Numbered from the stretch's first letter, positions 23,601 to 37,920 are shown. The stretch is 64,000 bases of DNA from Xylocopa sonorina (GCF_050948175.1 NC_135194.1:15740033-15804032), one strand, 5' to 3'. Program-made: numbers and translations. Notes: generated by a model from the sequence alone, not told the origin.

Positions 23601-26600
23601 CGCGGATTCGTATGCGCTTATCCTTTCAACTATTCCGCGCGTGCCAGGGAATATAACTCTGGGGCGAGAGTTGTTGGTTCCGTGAAAAAGTGTAACAGCT
23701 TGCCTATTCTAGGTATCTGGTTGGTGTACGTGTTTGTGCGCGTGCTAATATATACATCTGCGTTCGTTATCCATATCTGACTTGTAAATAGTCCGCGAAA
23801 CGCGGTTGGATAAATTTCGGAACCGTTCGCTTGACCGCGATACATATGGCATATCCGTGTATATTCATGGGCCTGGTGACACCGATTTAATGCCAATGGA
23901 GACAATGCCTTAACGAGGTAATCGCTTTAATAGGGGCCACTCGTTTATCCAGTGGTTCTCTCGATGAATCCGCCAGCCTCGAACTTTTTTCACGCTGTTC
24001 ACCGACGCACGAACGCCGTTCGGACACACAGATCGTAGATGAACGAGCACAATGCGCCCTCGTCGACTTTTGTTCGGTCCTCTCTCTTTCTCTCTTCCAC
24101 TCTGAGAACGATATTTTTAACGTCTTCCGAAAGATATTCGTGTCTTTTTTTCTTACGTTTCCGAGGAAGCTTCCGGTGGAGCTGGATCGAGTTCGCCTTG
24201 AAAAGTTTCCAGAATACATATCTTCGATTTCTCTAGTCAGCAAGGGATAGATGCGATAAAGTGACATTGGTACCGATGGCAGGTTCGTTTGCAGGTTTCA
24301 AAAATTGATAATATTCATCGAACGAGCGGTTAATTGCAGTGAGATAATTGGATGAAAGTGTACACAGGGTGGTCACGAAAATCTGTGGTGCACAGGTATT
24401 TGCGGCGACGTATTATTCTCGTCGGCCCCCTTTTCGACGGGAACTCCGCGAGGAACCTTCGTCGACCCGATATAAATTTATATAAATGGACGAAAAACTG
24501 GTCCGCGCCGTGGACCGTCCCGATCCGGCAGGTCACTTCGAACCGCGTCCCTTTGAAAATTACATAGGCGAGGCACAGGTTGTTGCACTGGATCGTGGGC
24601 AAACGGGCGTGAATCCCGGGTATAAACGCGAAAATATGTCCGCTGTGTTAACAAACCAGAACATGTGGTTACTCCGTTCGCCGTCCATCAATTCGTCAAA
24701 CACTTTAATTAGACAGAGCTCGCTTTATATTTGGCCATAACCTTGCGAGACCTCTGCAATTACCGCGATATCGTCGTCGTGGTTCACGTCGTCGTTGTCG
24801 TTGTCACGTTGTCAACGGCAGGAGAGATTAAAACGTTTATTACTCGTTCGTAACGCGTCCACGATCGGCGTCGTGCAACATGGCAAAGTGTCTGTTTCGC
24901 GTTTCGCAGCGTGATCGCATCGAGATCACGATAGTTTTCGTTTCTAGCTAAAAATATGTTAAACCCAGTTACACTCCGGTTACTGCACCTTGTCCGCGTC
25001 GACGTTTGCGTGAATTTTTTAACTTCAGTTTTCGTTTTCCCTTTCTTCTCTTTCCTCGATTTTCTCTCGTCCACTTGCGCACCGTAATGGAAACAGAGAC
25101 GGAGAAAGAGAGAGAAACCTCTCGGTAAAAATAGTACGTCGTATTTTTAGGGACCACTGCTCGAGATATAACGGAGGTATTCGCGTGGACCACGGAGACG
25201 CGAGATTGTTGTAATTTTGGACGCCTACTTGCTAACCACGAGCCTCGTTTACGGGTACGCGATAGGGGAAAGTGATATCCGATTAGCATATCGGACGAGA
25301 GACGGTCGAGGGAAAGATAACGGACGAATTTTTTTGGAAGGACAAAGAACACGAATCGTTAAACGCAACTCGGCATATTTGTATCGGAGATACAAGTAAT
25401 ATGGGCCATCAACAGATTCCCTAAAATATCCCCGAATCCGAGTCGGTGTGTGGCGAATAAATATTTGCACGACAAGAATAAGAGATCGCTATGCAACAAC
25501 GACTGATTATTGATTGTTGGTACAGTCAGAATCATTTCCTGGTTAAACAATTGTCGGATTTCACGCGATAAAATCCGCGAATGAAGCATGTCCCGATGTT
25601 ATTGCGATCCCATGTTCTGCTGGTATCTCCTTTGAGTCCACGAGTCAAATCGCATTGGCGATTCTATTCATCGCGATGCCACTTTTGATATCGAATTTTC
25701 GTTTCGAATTAAAAACGAATAAAACTTTGGCATGGAAAATGAACGGAAGAGATGAAAGCTGAAAAAAGAAGAAAAAACCGACCGCCGTACACGGGGGGAG
25801 AATCGAGTAACGTGCCAATTACACGATGGAATACCTCTCGGCACACCTTAAAAAAGGAAACACGTGTCGCTATATATAGACGTCGGTCTATGTGCTGGGA
25901 TCACTGATGCTACCACATATAGTTCATCAATGTTTAGGTCGATAACAATCTTCTCTTCCGTGGCATCATCGCGTCAGATAAAAACCGTGCATTTTTTTAT
26001 CCTCGTTAATAACGTTTTCGGCGCCGATTTCTAAATATAGAACGCGAGACAAAAATCGTTGGGACCGTTCTCCTCGGAGGATCATTGACGGTTCTCCAAA
26101 AGTGGCCAGCGTCGTTTCACGGGGCAATCGAAATCCGTGGATTCTTCGAATAATTTGCCATTGGAGACGGGACGGTACGGTTTTGAAAGAGTCGAAATCG
26201 ACGCAAGGAGCACGTAATGGGTCTCCGACGCGGATTCGATTTGGTCTACTTGAATTCTCATTACTTATGCAACGGGTTGAGCATTGTTTTGCAGTCACTC
26301 TGACCTCGTTCAAAATCCACGAACATTTGTTTCCTTGCACGCGTTCGACGACACTTTCGACTCGACTGCGCCCGATGGGTTATCAATTTTTTAATGATTC
26401 GGTGCAAGAATGACGAACGACTGAAGTTACGCCGTGGTGAAGGAGTGTCACGCGTGTGTCGTGTCGTTAGAAATAACGTTGTTGGTGTCGACCTCAAGGT
26501 CGGTGGCGTTAAACCGCGGCGATAACCAGAAAATCGTTCTGCTGTAGCCAGTGGGTCACGACCTCCTTCCTCTTTCAATTCTCCGGAGGTCGATAACCTC

Positions 26601-29447
26601 ATTTCTGTACGGGCGCGCCAATTTCATGACCTACCTTTCTCACGAGCCTACACACTAGCCACCTATATCCCACTGGCTTCTGTAGGCCCTCCTATGAAAC
26701 CACTTTGCCGAAAACCAATTTGGTCGATTTGTGGTTCCTGAAATTTACCCGAGGAGCCAATTTCTGGTTACTTACGCCTGTTGGGGGCCAGTGAACGCTT
26801 GCTTAATTGCTGTTGCGCCTCGTAGATTGTCTCGCCTGTAGCCTTCCTGACTTTTACGCATTACCGCCAATGAGAAGCACTTCAAATGCTCTCAATTATT
26901 TTCCGCTGGAAGGCTCTCTTTTACAAGCTTTGAAATATTATCGATGAAAAATTGTCGTTGTCTCCTGTGGCTATTTAATGTCCGGATCGGAGAGTATCGT
27001 CGCAGTCTGTCAGTAAATATATTATCACCGTCAACCGACTGTGGAAGGTTGCACAGCGGTGTCAAAGCGAAGACCCACCCCTGTAGGCTCTCGCGCGTAC
27101 ACGTACACCTGCACAGAGTGCCGGTATACATACGTGCAGCTAAGTCTGCACGTACGATTGATGGCGAGCAGCGGTGGCAGTGACCCATGACCCGGATTGG
27201 AAACTGGGTGCCAGAGAGGCATACCCGGCGAGGCCGAGAGGGCGAGAGTTGGGGTTAGGATAGAACACCACCGAAGGATCGATTTTCCCTCTTCGTGCGC
27301 TCTATCCACCCTAGACACCAGCCAGGGAGGTTCTCTTTCGAGAGAAACAGCGGCACAAAGCGACAGAGAGAGGATATAAGAGCCATGGGAAGAGAGAGAA
27401 AGAGAAAGGGAGAAGAGAGAAGCATACGAGCGTAGAATGAGAATTATTAGACGGAGAAGAAATAGAAGAAAATAGAGTGTCCCGCCCCTTTTCAGCAGCC
27501 GCTTTCGTTCTCCATCGTGTTGCATTCTCGCAACGCTTTCGACAGCACGCGGCTCCGTATCGGGATCCTTTGGCTTCCATCTGGACCGAGTTGGGGGGGG
27601 GGGGGGGTGAGGAATAAGAATTTACCTAGAAACACCTATTAGTAATGTATGTTTTATTTTGTATTCCGGATGACACCAATCAGCGACGCCTTCGTTAGTA
27701 TCTGGGATTGGCGGTTGTTCAAAGTTTCGCAACCTCGTTGGTTTTTCGAACGGATGTCGGTGGCAAGCATCCTGTTTACACCGTATTCGAGAAAAATTTG
27801 ACGGCCTCGAGCGTCGATCAGACGAAGAACGTGCGAAGCGATTCTCGTGATAACAATGCGGTTGACCGGCGATGATCGTTATCGCGGATGGGCAACATCG
27901 ATCGGAAGTAGTCCGTACGTTAATCAAGGCGTAGCTCGTTACGACATATCGAATCGGAATCATCTGACGAATGCGTAGATTCTCATCGATACGCGGCGGA
28001 ATACGTGTAATCGTTCCTTCTCTTTTCTGTTCCAGTTTTCTAGATAAGGTAGCCATTGTTAAACAACCGGATTACACCCCCTCGGAACAGGTAATTGTCG
28101 ACACGAGCTCTCTAAACGCGAAACCATTGCGCGGGAGATTTCGATCGGACGATAAATCACGTTTATCTGTTCCAGGACATCCTCAGGTGTCGAGTCCTCA
28201 CGTCCGGTATCTTCGAGACACGGTTTCAAGTCGACAAAGTAAACTTTCAGTAAGTCCTCACCGATAGCTGCTTGCTTTACTCCAGTGTCGTCTAACTATA
28301 TATAGACGACGTATTACAGTAACATCGGCCGACGGTAAATATAACGCGAAGCAGCGACGCGCACCTCATCCCGGCGTGTATATTACAGCTATAGACTTAC
28401 GCGCTATACGTGCAAGCGAAATCCGTTAACCGCGTTAACGCCTCCGCAACTTTATAATATTTCCCCTTTTTGCCTTGGTCCCCGCTCAGCCCTCCTCAGA
28501 TCAGATCGTCCGTTTCGCTGTTAAATTTAACGAGCAGTCTTTATCGGTCCCCCGTTGGAATTTTATCCCGTCGGAATTAGATTCGCACAGTTCAATTCTC
28601 CGATTTCGATTCTATTGCTCTTCACATTTTACTCGTCGCCGGTGTTACGTGATATTCGACAGTGTTGAGGAGATGGTCTCTCGCTTGTCTTGTGTCCTCG
28701 GATGGTGGTAACGACAGCAAACCGATCGGCTTTCTCTTGCAGCATGTTCGACGTTGGTGGCCAGCGCGACGAGAGGAGAAAATGGATACAGTGCTTTAAC
28801 GATGTAACGGCAATCATATTTGTAACAGCATGTAGTAGTTATAATATGGTGCTCAGAGAGGACCCGACAAAGTTGAGACTCAAAGAGAGTCTGGACCTCT
28901 TCAAAAGCATTTGGAACAATCGGTACGGAGCTTGATACGTTGGCTGAACGCTGATTTAAAGACGCGTGTCGAGCGGAAGATAATTGACAATTCTGTATAT
29001 CCCGTTCTTTACTTTTAGGTGGCTTCGCACAATTTCCGTAATATTATTTTTAAACAAACAGGATCTATTGGCGGAAAAGATAAAAGCAGGGAAGCACAAA
29101 TTAGAAGACTATTTTCCAGACTTCGCGCGATATCAGACACCGGTTGAGCCCGGCGTGATAGCGGATCCTTCGGAACCTCCCGACGTTATGAGGGCCAAGT
29201 ACTTTATTAGAGACGAGTTTCTTGTAAGTTCGCTTCATTCTCAAATTCCCAATTCCCGAACGAAGAACTAAAAAAAATGTTCGAATTGGATTGTTTGCAG
29301 CGTATAAGCACAGCGAGCGGCGATGGTAAGCACTATTGTTATCCGCACTTTACATGCGCCGTCGATACGGAGAACATCAAGAGAGTGTTTAACGATTGTC
29401 GGGACATCATTCAACGGATGCACTTGCGCCAGTACGAGCTCTTGTGA
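15765..29447 (+). CDS. Galphas: G protein alpha subunit Gs (381 aa)
   Basis: GTPase that couples activated receptors to adenylyl cyclase at the inner plasma membrane. Ten coding exons: 15765-15903, 16810-16882, 18926-18980, 20258-20377, 23260-23357, 28036-28090, 28176-28249, 28743-28922, 29019-29223, 29301-29447. Phases close to 381 aa, close to the usual insect length. The start MGCFG carries the palmitoylated Cys3 typical of Gs. The P-loop GAGESGKS spans 47-54. Arg186 in LRCRVLTS is the switch I arginine. DVGGQ at 208-212 gives the catalytic Gln212. NKQD (277-280) and TCAVDT (351-356) are the guanine-specificity motifs. The C-terminus QYELL is the receptor-contact tail of Gs and separates it from Gi, Gq and G12 types. 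The alpha-helical domain between P-loop and switch I is the most divergent part. Introns 1-5 are long (0.9-4.7 kb), and the last exons are tightly spaced. Confidence 0.97.
15904..28742 (+). other. Long introns 1-7 of Gs-alpha
   Basis: Noncoding sequence of introns 15904-16809, 16883-18925, 18981-20257, 20378-23259, 23358-28035, 28091-28175 and 28250-28742. They hold a large GA microsatellite (17583-17653) and a 15-base G run (27593-27607). Every open frame I inspected inside them lacks domain signatures. I saw no nested gene. First introns of signalling genes often contain enhancers, but no specific site stands out. Confidence 0.7.
17583..17653. repeat. (GA)n microsatellite
   Basis: About 35 GA dinucleotides with one GC interruption near 17641, in intron 2 of Gs-alpha. 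Confidence 0.95.
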
Positions 29448-29918
29448 CTTCGTTCCTGCCGGCGTGTCCTGTTATCTATTCGTATAAAAAAGATGGTAGC
29501 GCTCCACGTTGAGCTAATGCGAGTCAAGCCAGTCGTACCGTGGGCGATCTGAATCCTAGTATCGCGATGTACGGCGATATATATATACATATATATATAT
29601 ATATAACATTGGTGCGTGGACAACTCTTCTTCGCGTGATCTGAAGCCGTTTAATTATTCAGAAAGTAACGCGTCGAAGATTCCTCGTGTACGCATATACA
29701 CACACGTGATTGATCACTGCGAGTCGATCGTTCTTCTTCGACGGTGAGTTCAAGGAGAAATGTTGGTACGCAGCGGTTGGGGGTTACCTAATGGAAAACA
29801 TGTCTCGCAACGGAGAGAATGTCGTAGTTCTCTTTTTGCACAGAATCGCTTACTATGTCATTTGGTGTACAAGCAAATTATGCCCTCGCGCATTCTACTC
29901 TAACGATCGTGTTTCAAC

Positions 29919-29926
29919 AGAGAGAG

Positions 29927-29970
<44 letters not shown>
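29919..29970. repeat. (GA)n microsatellite
   Basis: Imperfect then perfect AG dinucleotide run about 470 bp after the Gs-alpha stop codon, so possibly within its 3' UTR. Confidence 0.95.
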
Positions 29971-29973
<3 letters not shown>

Positions 29974-30657
29974 TCTCGGGCATTTCGATCACTCGACTAC
30001 TTTTTTAGGTTTCGTCGAGAGTGTGCTGAACGTGGGGGGGTGTGGGGTAGGGGAGGGCGATAAATATTCTTTGCTAGAAAAACACGTGCAATTTTAACTA
30101 TTACCTCGTTAATTTTATTCTTATTACGCATCAATTCGTTGATAAGAGAGAGAATGTGCGTGTGTTTGCAAGGGGAGTGCACGAGTCGATGAAAGCAAGA
30201 GCGTACGAATGTTTTATCGTGGGCCGATGTTACAAAGTAACATACCGGCAATCGTATAACGGCTCTTTCGTCTGGCACACTCGTCGCGTTATTATCTCGT
30301 TCAGATTTAGTATTTAAGAATGTTTCTTAAGACTTAGGTAATTTCTCCGATAAAGGTCCTTATCGTTAAACGTTTCTTTACTCACTTTTCGAATCTCTAT
30401 ATATTTTCTCCCTGCCCCCCTCTCTTTAAAACGGTGTAATTGTGAATACGATCTCCGTGTTTTTATTTGTGAATTAGTTCTTTTTTGTTTTTTTCTTTTT
30501 TTTTCTTTTCTTTCGAACTTCCGAATCTCGACTTTTAATCGCATTGGTCCGACCTGTAGGAGTCTCAGCCGCACCTTTTTACAAGAAGAGTATTTTGTGA
30601 GATTTTACAGTATTTCGAAGAGCGTTTTAATTATATAAACTATGTATCAAATATGTA

Positions 30658-31204
30658 CAGGGTGACCGTCCACACGAATTCATGGTTTTTATGTGCGTTT
30701 CCTATGAATCGAGATTCCTCACCGATATCGTTTTTACTGATTTTCCATTGAACTACTTCAATTCGTGTACTTAGGCACATACATACGTATTTGTCGGTGT
30801 AGCTAGTGTCTACATGTAAATCCTAAACGTACGCAAGGGGAAGATGTGCCATGTTGAGAAAAAAAGAAAAAAAAATTCGTTTTACACGTACACTTTTCGA
30901 CTATAGCGTTAGGCTCCAACTTTACACAACAATCAAAGTACGTCAGTGTAAACATTCTAACATACAGAGGTATAATATGTTGCTTATCTATTCGACCTCG
31001 TAACTTATGAAATCCCACGTCTCGTTTTCGGGTAAATGTTTTACGTCTCGAGGGAGGTATATGAAACGGTACGCGTGTACAAATTTCGATCGGTGCATCA
31101 AAATGATCTGTTATCATCGGAACTTGTAGGATAAAATCGCTTGAGCCAAAAGTGCGATGTACGAATTTCTTATCTCGCATATACTTTAATATTTGGACAC
31201 CCTG
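30658..31204. mobile_element. Candidate mariner-type MITE
   Basis: The left end CAGGGTGACC and the right end GGACACCCTG are inverted repeats with one mismatch in 10. Each is flanked directly by a TA dinucleotide, the target duplication used by Tc1/mariner transposons. The TATG tetramer next to each flanking TA also matches on both sides. The 547 bp interior has no transposase-like open frame, so a non-autonomous element is the simplest reading. Short inverted repeats can arise by chance; copy number elsewhere in the genome would settle it. Confidence 0.45.
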
Positions 31205-31568
31205 TATATGGTAAACATCCAATCATTTTTTCTTTTTCTTTTTTCCTCGATTTCATACCAGATCCGAAAGACGAAGGGTGTTTTGTACGCGTGTGCGAAC
31301 TGCTTCGGAAGTACGCGCATTGCGGCTATATCTCGCACGTGCGTACACGTGCATTCTACTATAAATACATAAACTGGCGAATTGATACACGCTGAACTGA
31401 GGGAAAAAAAAGAAAAGGGAAAATATCCATCTTTAACGCAATGTACCTTCCTTCTTCGTAGCAGCGCGTTCACACGCGTACTCGCACCGTGCAACCGGCA
31501 AATTAAGAGGTGGTTTATCGATCTTTGTAACGTCTACTTTCATAATAGGTAACGAGAGTTTAACGTCA

Positions 31569-31574
31569 AATAAA
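31569..31574 (+). terminator. Candidate Gs-alpha poly(A) signal
   Basis: First canonical AATAAA I found downstream of the Gs-alpha stop codon, about 2.1 kb away. Later matches at 37359 and 37611 could serve longer isoforms. Confidence 0.25.
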
Positions 31575-32804
31575 ACTGAGTAAAATAAGGATACGAATAA
31601 GCCGCGTTCCGATGGTTTATGTAACCACGACGTAAATATATTGAAGGCGTCCGGTTTTACTATCCTTGTTATCGTTTTGTTCCGACACACTTTTTCCCGG
31701 CAAAACGTGTCACGTCCGCTCATACGTCTTTTTCTCTTCGCTACAGATGATCATTTACCATAAACTAGCGAAAACCGAGAAGAAAACAAACCAGAGTTCT
31801 GCTGTTTCCTTTTGTAAGCACTTTTTTTTTATCCCGTGACACGTCTCTCCAAAGATCTGTATCTCGACGAATCGCTTTTCTTGCGTCCTTTCGAAAGTGT
31901 CTTATCCAGCGACATGGGTAATCTGATTTCTCGTTTATCCACTCGTTGATATTCCACCTGGTCGCGGTTTAACACGCGTGGCTGTCGAAACAATGAGGAT
32001 AGAAATTCCGGACATTGCATAACGGTTACTCCGTACATGCCCGACGAGCCCGACACCCTCATAAATGTACTCTCATGTAATATCAATGTATGGGCCCGTG
32101 TGCATACCCATTATATATATGTATACCTATCGTACTAATACATAACTGACAAGCCATAGTTTGTAACGGTATTTATAACTTTACGAAGTGTTATTTTTAC
32201 TGTAAAACTTGATGACAGATGCAAGAGTGGAAGAAAGGATGTGAGGGAGAGCGAAAGGGAAGCGAGCCTGTGTCCGCGAGTATACACGTTATATGAATAT
32301 TATACCTATCGATGAAACTTCCGTGAGACTTTAATGTTCACCCAGCACAAAGAGATACGAACCATCGTTTCTGTGTATGCCAGCGAGTATGAACGAGTAT
32401 TGTGTAATTAGTATTGTTGCAAGTATTCTTATGCGATTTTTTCGTTACGTTTCTCTTCTTTTTTTTTTTAATGAGAAAAAAAAGGAACAATGCATTCGTT
32501 CTAATTCAAGTGCTGTACCCAGCGGCATCGGACAACGGGAGAAAAAGGGAAAGAAACATTACCTTGATTTGATTAACCGCGAAAGAAATTTCGATTAGCC
32601 ACTTTCATTAGCCGCGATATCAATGAAAACATACGCAGAAGTAAAAGGGAATATATACTATTATTATTTGTTGAATGTAAACAAAATTCGTGAATGTAAC
32701 TATAATCCAGTTTGTTGTGCGCGCGTACGTAAGCGAGGAACAAACGTATACCGAATTAATAATCATTTCGCGTGGCCACGATTGTACCGATATACATATA
32801 CATT

Positions 32805-33006
32805 GATACATACATACATACAGGCATACATACATACATACATACATACATACATACATACATACATACATACATACATACATACATACATACATACATA
32901 CATACATACATACATACATACATACATACATACATACATACATACATACATACATACATACATACATACGTACATACATACATATATACATACATACATA
33001 CATACA
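32805..33006. repeat. (ACAT)n microsatellite, about 200 bp
   Basis: Roughly 50 tetranucleotide units with small interruptions near 32821, 32969 and 32983. Tyr/Cys/Met/Val or Ile/His/Thr reading frames through it are artefacts of the repeat. Confidence 0.97.
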
Positions 33007-33871
33007 TTATATTATACTGTATACATACGCCGATCGCACAAGTTTTCTTCTTTTACTGTACGTACAATGTACCCAGGCATGTGAATATGCGCATGTAAAA
33101 AAAAAAAACAAGCGGTGCGAGTAATTATTATTTGTAAATAGAATAATGGCAGATTCGTACGGAGACAAAGCAATGACGTATCGATAATTTGACGAAGTCG
33201 ATTGAACACGATGCGTCTCGTTTTTGAACGGTACCCATTTTTATATGCATCTGCATTTAAATCTCTCGACAATGGTTACGACTAATTTTGTTTTTCTAAC
33301 GACGGAATTATCACGCCCCCTGTCATTTTCTGTTCTTTCTCCGAAAAATTCGAACGACCCAGTCGCGTTACCTCACGAGGCACGCCATTCTCTGTTTCTT
33401 CTTTCATCGCGATTACTATCCTGCCGTACAAACGGACACGTCGACGAGACACACGGTGCAACGCATCGTTGAGGAGCCGCGTTATCCACTTACGTTTCGC
33501 AATATTCTTCGTGGACCATGTTTGCTGGGAGCATTGCCTTAAAAAAGAAAAAAAAAGCGAAAGTCAAAGTAGACGAGCGAGCACGGTTGGAATTGTTGTG
33601 ACGAGGGCGCGTCGTCGTACATTAATTCGACGAGGAAACGTGGAAATAATCCGAGATTACGAATTTCGTTTCGTGTTACGCCTCTTCAACGAAACCAGCC
33701 GATGTTTCCCCGTAGATAAATACGCATTTTGCACTGTCCCGCTCTCGCGTTTATGTTTAAAAGTACAGAGTCATTTATTGTGATCGTCTTATGTCGTTAC
33801 ACTGTTATTCGATAAAAGAAAAATTTGTCTTTACATAGTCAGATTTTATTGAAGCGGATGATGTAGTTATG

Positions 33872-33890
33872 TTATTACTATTACTATTAC

Positions 33891-33931
<41 letters not shown>
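33872..33931. repeat. (TTA)n microsatellite
   Basis: Trinucleotide ATT/TTA run of about 60 bp with early ACT interruptions. It continues into irregular ATC/ATT-rich sequence to about 34040. Confidence 0.95.
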
Positions 33932-33932
<1 letters not shown>

Positions 33933-34711
33933 ATCATCGCTGTCATCATTTTTATTAGCATCCTCATCGCGATCGCCTCATTTCTATCATCATCACCGTC
34001 ATTATCATCGTTATTATTAATATTGTCATTATTATTGTGATTAGCGATTACTGGTGTAATCATTGTTAAAAGCTACGCTCGGGAGAAATTAGATTCGTCT
34101 GTCCGATTTAGTGTAATATATGTATTTATTTAACCGGCCACGATCGGTGCAGATGCGACTTGATTATTGTAACGCTGTACTTGAATTGTGGTTGTCCTCC
34201 GAATAATAGAAGAAATTATTGTCTTTCGTAAATATCGTGATCATTTATGTTCGAAGAAGAAAAGGAAAGAGAACTTGGATCACTCGTCGTTCAAAGAAAA
34301 GAACGGGGACACGGGATGAAGACGAGCGTCAGCGTCTTTGAGACGGGCGCGCGTCGACGCTCGGATCGTGGTCCCGCGCAGTTCCGGTTCTATCGTAACA
34401 CCGATTCACCGAGAAACAAAGTTTTCAGAGGTTTTTAAAATGTGCAAGGCTAAGGTCGATTCGCGAACAACGCGTGCATCCGCGTATATGCACGGAGACC
34501 GGATAATCGTTCTCAAAGTTGCCAGAATTATTAAACCGATGACGCATATACACGAATGCACGGAAGTTCAATCGATCGAAGTTACGATTACCGCTACGAA
34601 TAAATACCGATGCATTTTCCAAGTACGTAGAGATGTAAAGCTGCTATTTTTATTTCTCGTTGTATTGTTTTCACCGCGCGAGACACATTCATCTGAAGAG
34701 AGTAAATGTGT

Positions 34712-34718
<7 letters not shown>

Positions 34719-34762
<44 letters not shown>
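34719..34762. repeat. (GA)n microsatellite
   Basis: Dinucleotide AG run of about 44 bp in the tail-to-tail interval. Confidence 0.93.
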
Positions 34763-34765
<3 letters not shown>

Positions 34766-35447
34766 CGAAGACGCATGCTTATTCATATTAACTTATTTCG
34801 AACAACCATATGTACATTATTGTTTCTGTTAGTCATCACTTTCAATGTCTTCGTTAGTAAAGTAGAATTAATCATTTGCGTCACGTTATTCTTATGATTC
34901 GCCTCGGGACGGTTTTTTTCGATATTTTCGCTAATCGTCTTTGCGCGTTACCAATACGTTCTGTTTATAATTAACGAGCGTTTCATTCGTTGAACGATTG
35001 CGTAGACGTGTAAGTCTTGTTTGCGAAAGTATCGTGAAACCCGTTGAAAGAGGAAAATACGTGGAAGTTCACTGTAAATTTCCCAAGTACGACGTATACA
35101 TAGTCTTTCGGAGGTGAGCCCTCACCTCCGCTACTCTATCCATTCAGCCGTTCGAATTCACGAATAGGCGATAAGAAAAAAAAATGTTCCATTTGCCTCT
35201 ACCTGAAAATATGTCGACAACCGTTGTGTATCATGGTTCCAAACGTTTCTCGATTGTGGATCGTGCCTTTCTACACTTCTCTCAATTGTTTTGTTGATTC
35301 CTCGTACTTCATCAGAAATCGAGATTGCTTTAATAGAACTTTTAGAAGCGTCAAAGTGATCTTGCGTTTTGGATACCGTTCATTTGTTCAATTGTCGGGT
35401 CACACTTCAACGGAAGACCACTTTGACTCGCACACATACATGAACGT

Positions 35448-35474
35448 ACACACACACACACACACACACACACA
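35448..35474. repeat. (CA)n microsatellite
   Basis: Thirteen CA units followed by related CACA-rich sequence. Confidence 0.93.
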
Positions 35475-37920
35475 TAGGTGCACGCAGACACAGAGAAAAG
35501 TTCTTAGATAAAATATGCGAGAGACAAGGGAAAGAAGAAGCTACATATATACTTGTGCCTCGAGCGCGGCAACTATCCTATTCGTAAAACGAGAATATGA
35601 GAAGAAGAGTCACGCTTTAGGCTCTCGCCAGTATTCTATCGACGTAATTTCTATGAAAATATATGTGCACGATGATCGATCGTCAGTGTTGTCCGGAAAC
35701 TAACTTTTTTCTAGTCTTCATCATCTTGTTCGCTAGAATTAAAAAACAAAATGTTCAGGTGGCAAGAGCATTAGCGCTTTAAGAAATCACGGCTGTTGCT
35801 TACGAGTACAGTTTAAGTAACGGCTGGAGTGGTGTTCGATACTGGCGAACAGTCTAATGGAAATTACAACTATAGAATTCACATTGAAAATTCCGTGAGA
35901 GAAGATGGGAATTGATCTTGTTGATTATACCTATGAGAAGAAAAACAACGGATCGCTTAATCGTTTACACGTAAACGTCTCATCGCGTTAGAAAGGATAA
36001 GAGCAGAGGAATTGAGGAGAGAAAGAGAGGAAGAAAAGTGTTACCGACTGGTCAATAAGTACGTCCCCCCCCCCCATCCCCCCGAAAAAACTCGTGTTTT
36101 CTCCCTAATTCTTAATGAACTCGTTGTTGCGTGTCTCTTAGAAGTATGTTTAGCTGAGAAATTAAGAAAAATGAATTACTATCGACGCAACCGCAAAAGT
36201 GAAAGCGATTTGCAGGAACCGTTGAACCGTAACATTCGTAATAAGCGCTAACTATATACGAGCGAATGAATGATAACGGGTAGAAAGGGAAAGAAAAAAA
36301 GGAAACACGTACATACTCATATGAGATGAAAAAAAATATGCGCGATGTAAATGAATAATACGAGAAATTCGTTAGGAAATGAAATTAAATGTTGTCTGCC
36401 CCATGATTTCGCCGAGGATTTTTTTAAAGGATCTAGACTAACGAGTTTTCACGATGAAACTGCACAATAAAGGAAAAAAGAAAAGAATAAAAAAAAGAAA
36501 AAAAAGACAAATACATATAAACACAAACCGATATACATTGCGTACAATGCAATCAAACGAAAAGATATGGTTACTATATAAAATACGCGAACGGGTATTG
36601 ATCGCCCAAGTCGTTTAGTTGTCGAAGCTATTTAAGTAAGAATCATGGGGTGGACATGTAGCATACACGATAAACTAATACACGTATAAATACGTAAATA
36701 TAAATATATATATTATATATATGTCACGCATGTTTGCATATATATTATGTATATATATTATAAATATAATTCATTGAGTTAATACGATCGTAAGAATTCG
36801 CGTGTGTGGTGAGTGTGCGTTCGAAATAGAAAAAGAAAAAAAAGAAAAAAATATGGGAGAACGATTCGTACGACTGTAAATGTGTTTTTAAATTACGCAA
36901 GAAGATAAACAAAAAATATTTCATTCTCATTCTGTGATGACTGTCTGAATATGAAGAGAAAAAAAAGAAATGTTTTCCCGAAACTATGCTGATTAATCGA
37001 TTAAATTATTATAGGGAGTAAAGGGTTCGGACTCGTGTTGTACTAATTGCGTAAAAGATGTAAAACGAGACGAATCATCTGCGAGCGCGCTTCGTCCGCT
37101 CGTGCGAATGAGATAGACGTGTTACGTTCGTATAGCACGTGTTACACATAAATCATATACACTATTTAAAGAGAAAAAGAAAAAAAAAGAAAGGGGAGAA
37201 CACGTACGCTATATCCGAGTGCAGAGAACAAACAGTATGATTTGTATACTGTATAACTTTAGTCGTTTACCATTGATTTCGAGAAATGTGTATAAATTAT
37301 TATGTGTAATTAAACAAAAGTCATTTAGTAAATTCTAAGAGTGTATAATATATAATGTAATAAATATATATGCGTGTGCGCGTGTGTGTATACGATTTAC
37401 GTACACACGCGCGCACGTGCTATACGAAACTAAATCACAACAAACATACGCATTGTCCGAGTACATGCGTGTATACAGAACGGAAAGAAAAAAAAGATCA
37501 TACAAAAGATATTGTGAAAATTACAAAACCAACAACACTGCAAGGCCACTGTATTATACATTTGTGTAACTAAAATAGCGATGGTACAATTATGAGAATT
37601 ATAAAAATACAATAAACACACTTACCATATGTCTTATATACACATATACAAATGCTATCTTTACATGGTTTTCTTTTAGAAAAAGCATATATCAAGAATG
37701 TCTTAATTATGAGTCACTTACGGAGTCGGGAACGACACTTTACGTGAACGAGAAATGTTATATTACTTGTAACGAATTTATACATTACATTTGAAAGTAC
37801 ATATGTTTATAAATACTAAGAAATTATTCAAACACTAGCATAACATACTGAAGTACAACATCCGTAAATAGAATAATTAATTCGAGGAATCTACTAAGCT
37901 TAGCTTGTTGTTGAATTATA

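Noticed and set aside
24366..24378. Second mariner-like end CAGGGTGGTCACG
   Set aside because: No matching inverted end or TA-flanked partner was found nearby, so it is not called as an element, only noted under the MITE finding.
30803..31222. Minus-strand open frame of 139 codons spanning the MITE
   Set aside because: It shows no transposase motif, includes low-complexity Phe runs from an A-tract, and crosses the candidate element boundary.
32620..33084. Tyr-Val-Cys-Met and Ile-His-Thr repeat proteins
   Set aside because: All are translations of the (ACAT)n microsatellite.
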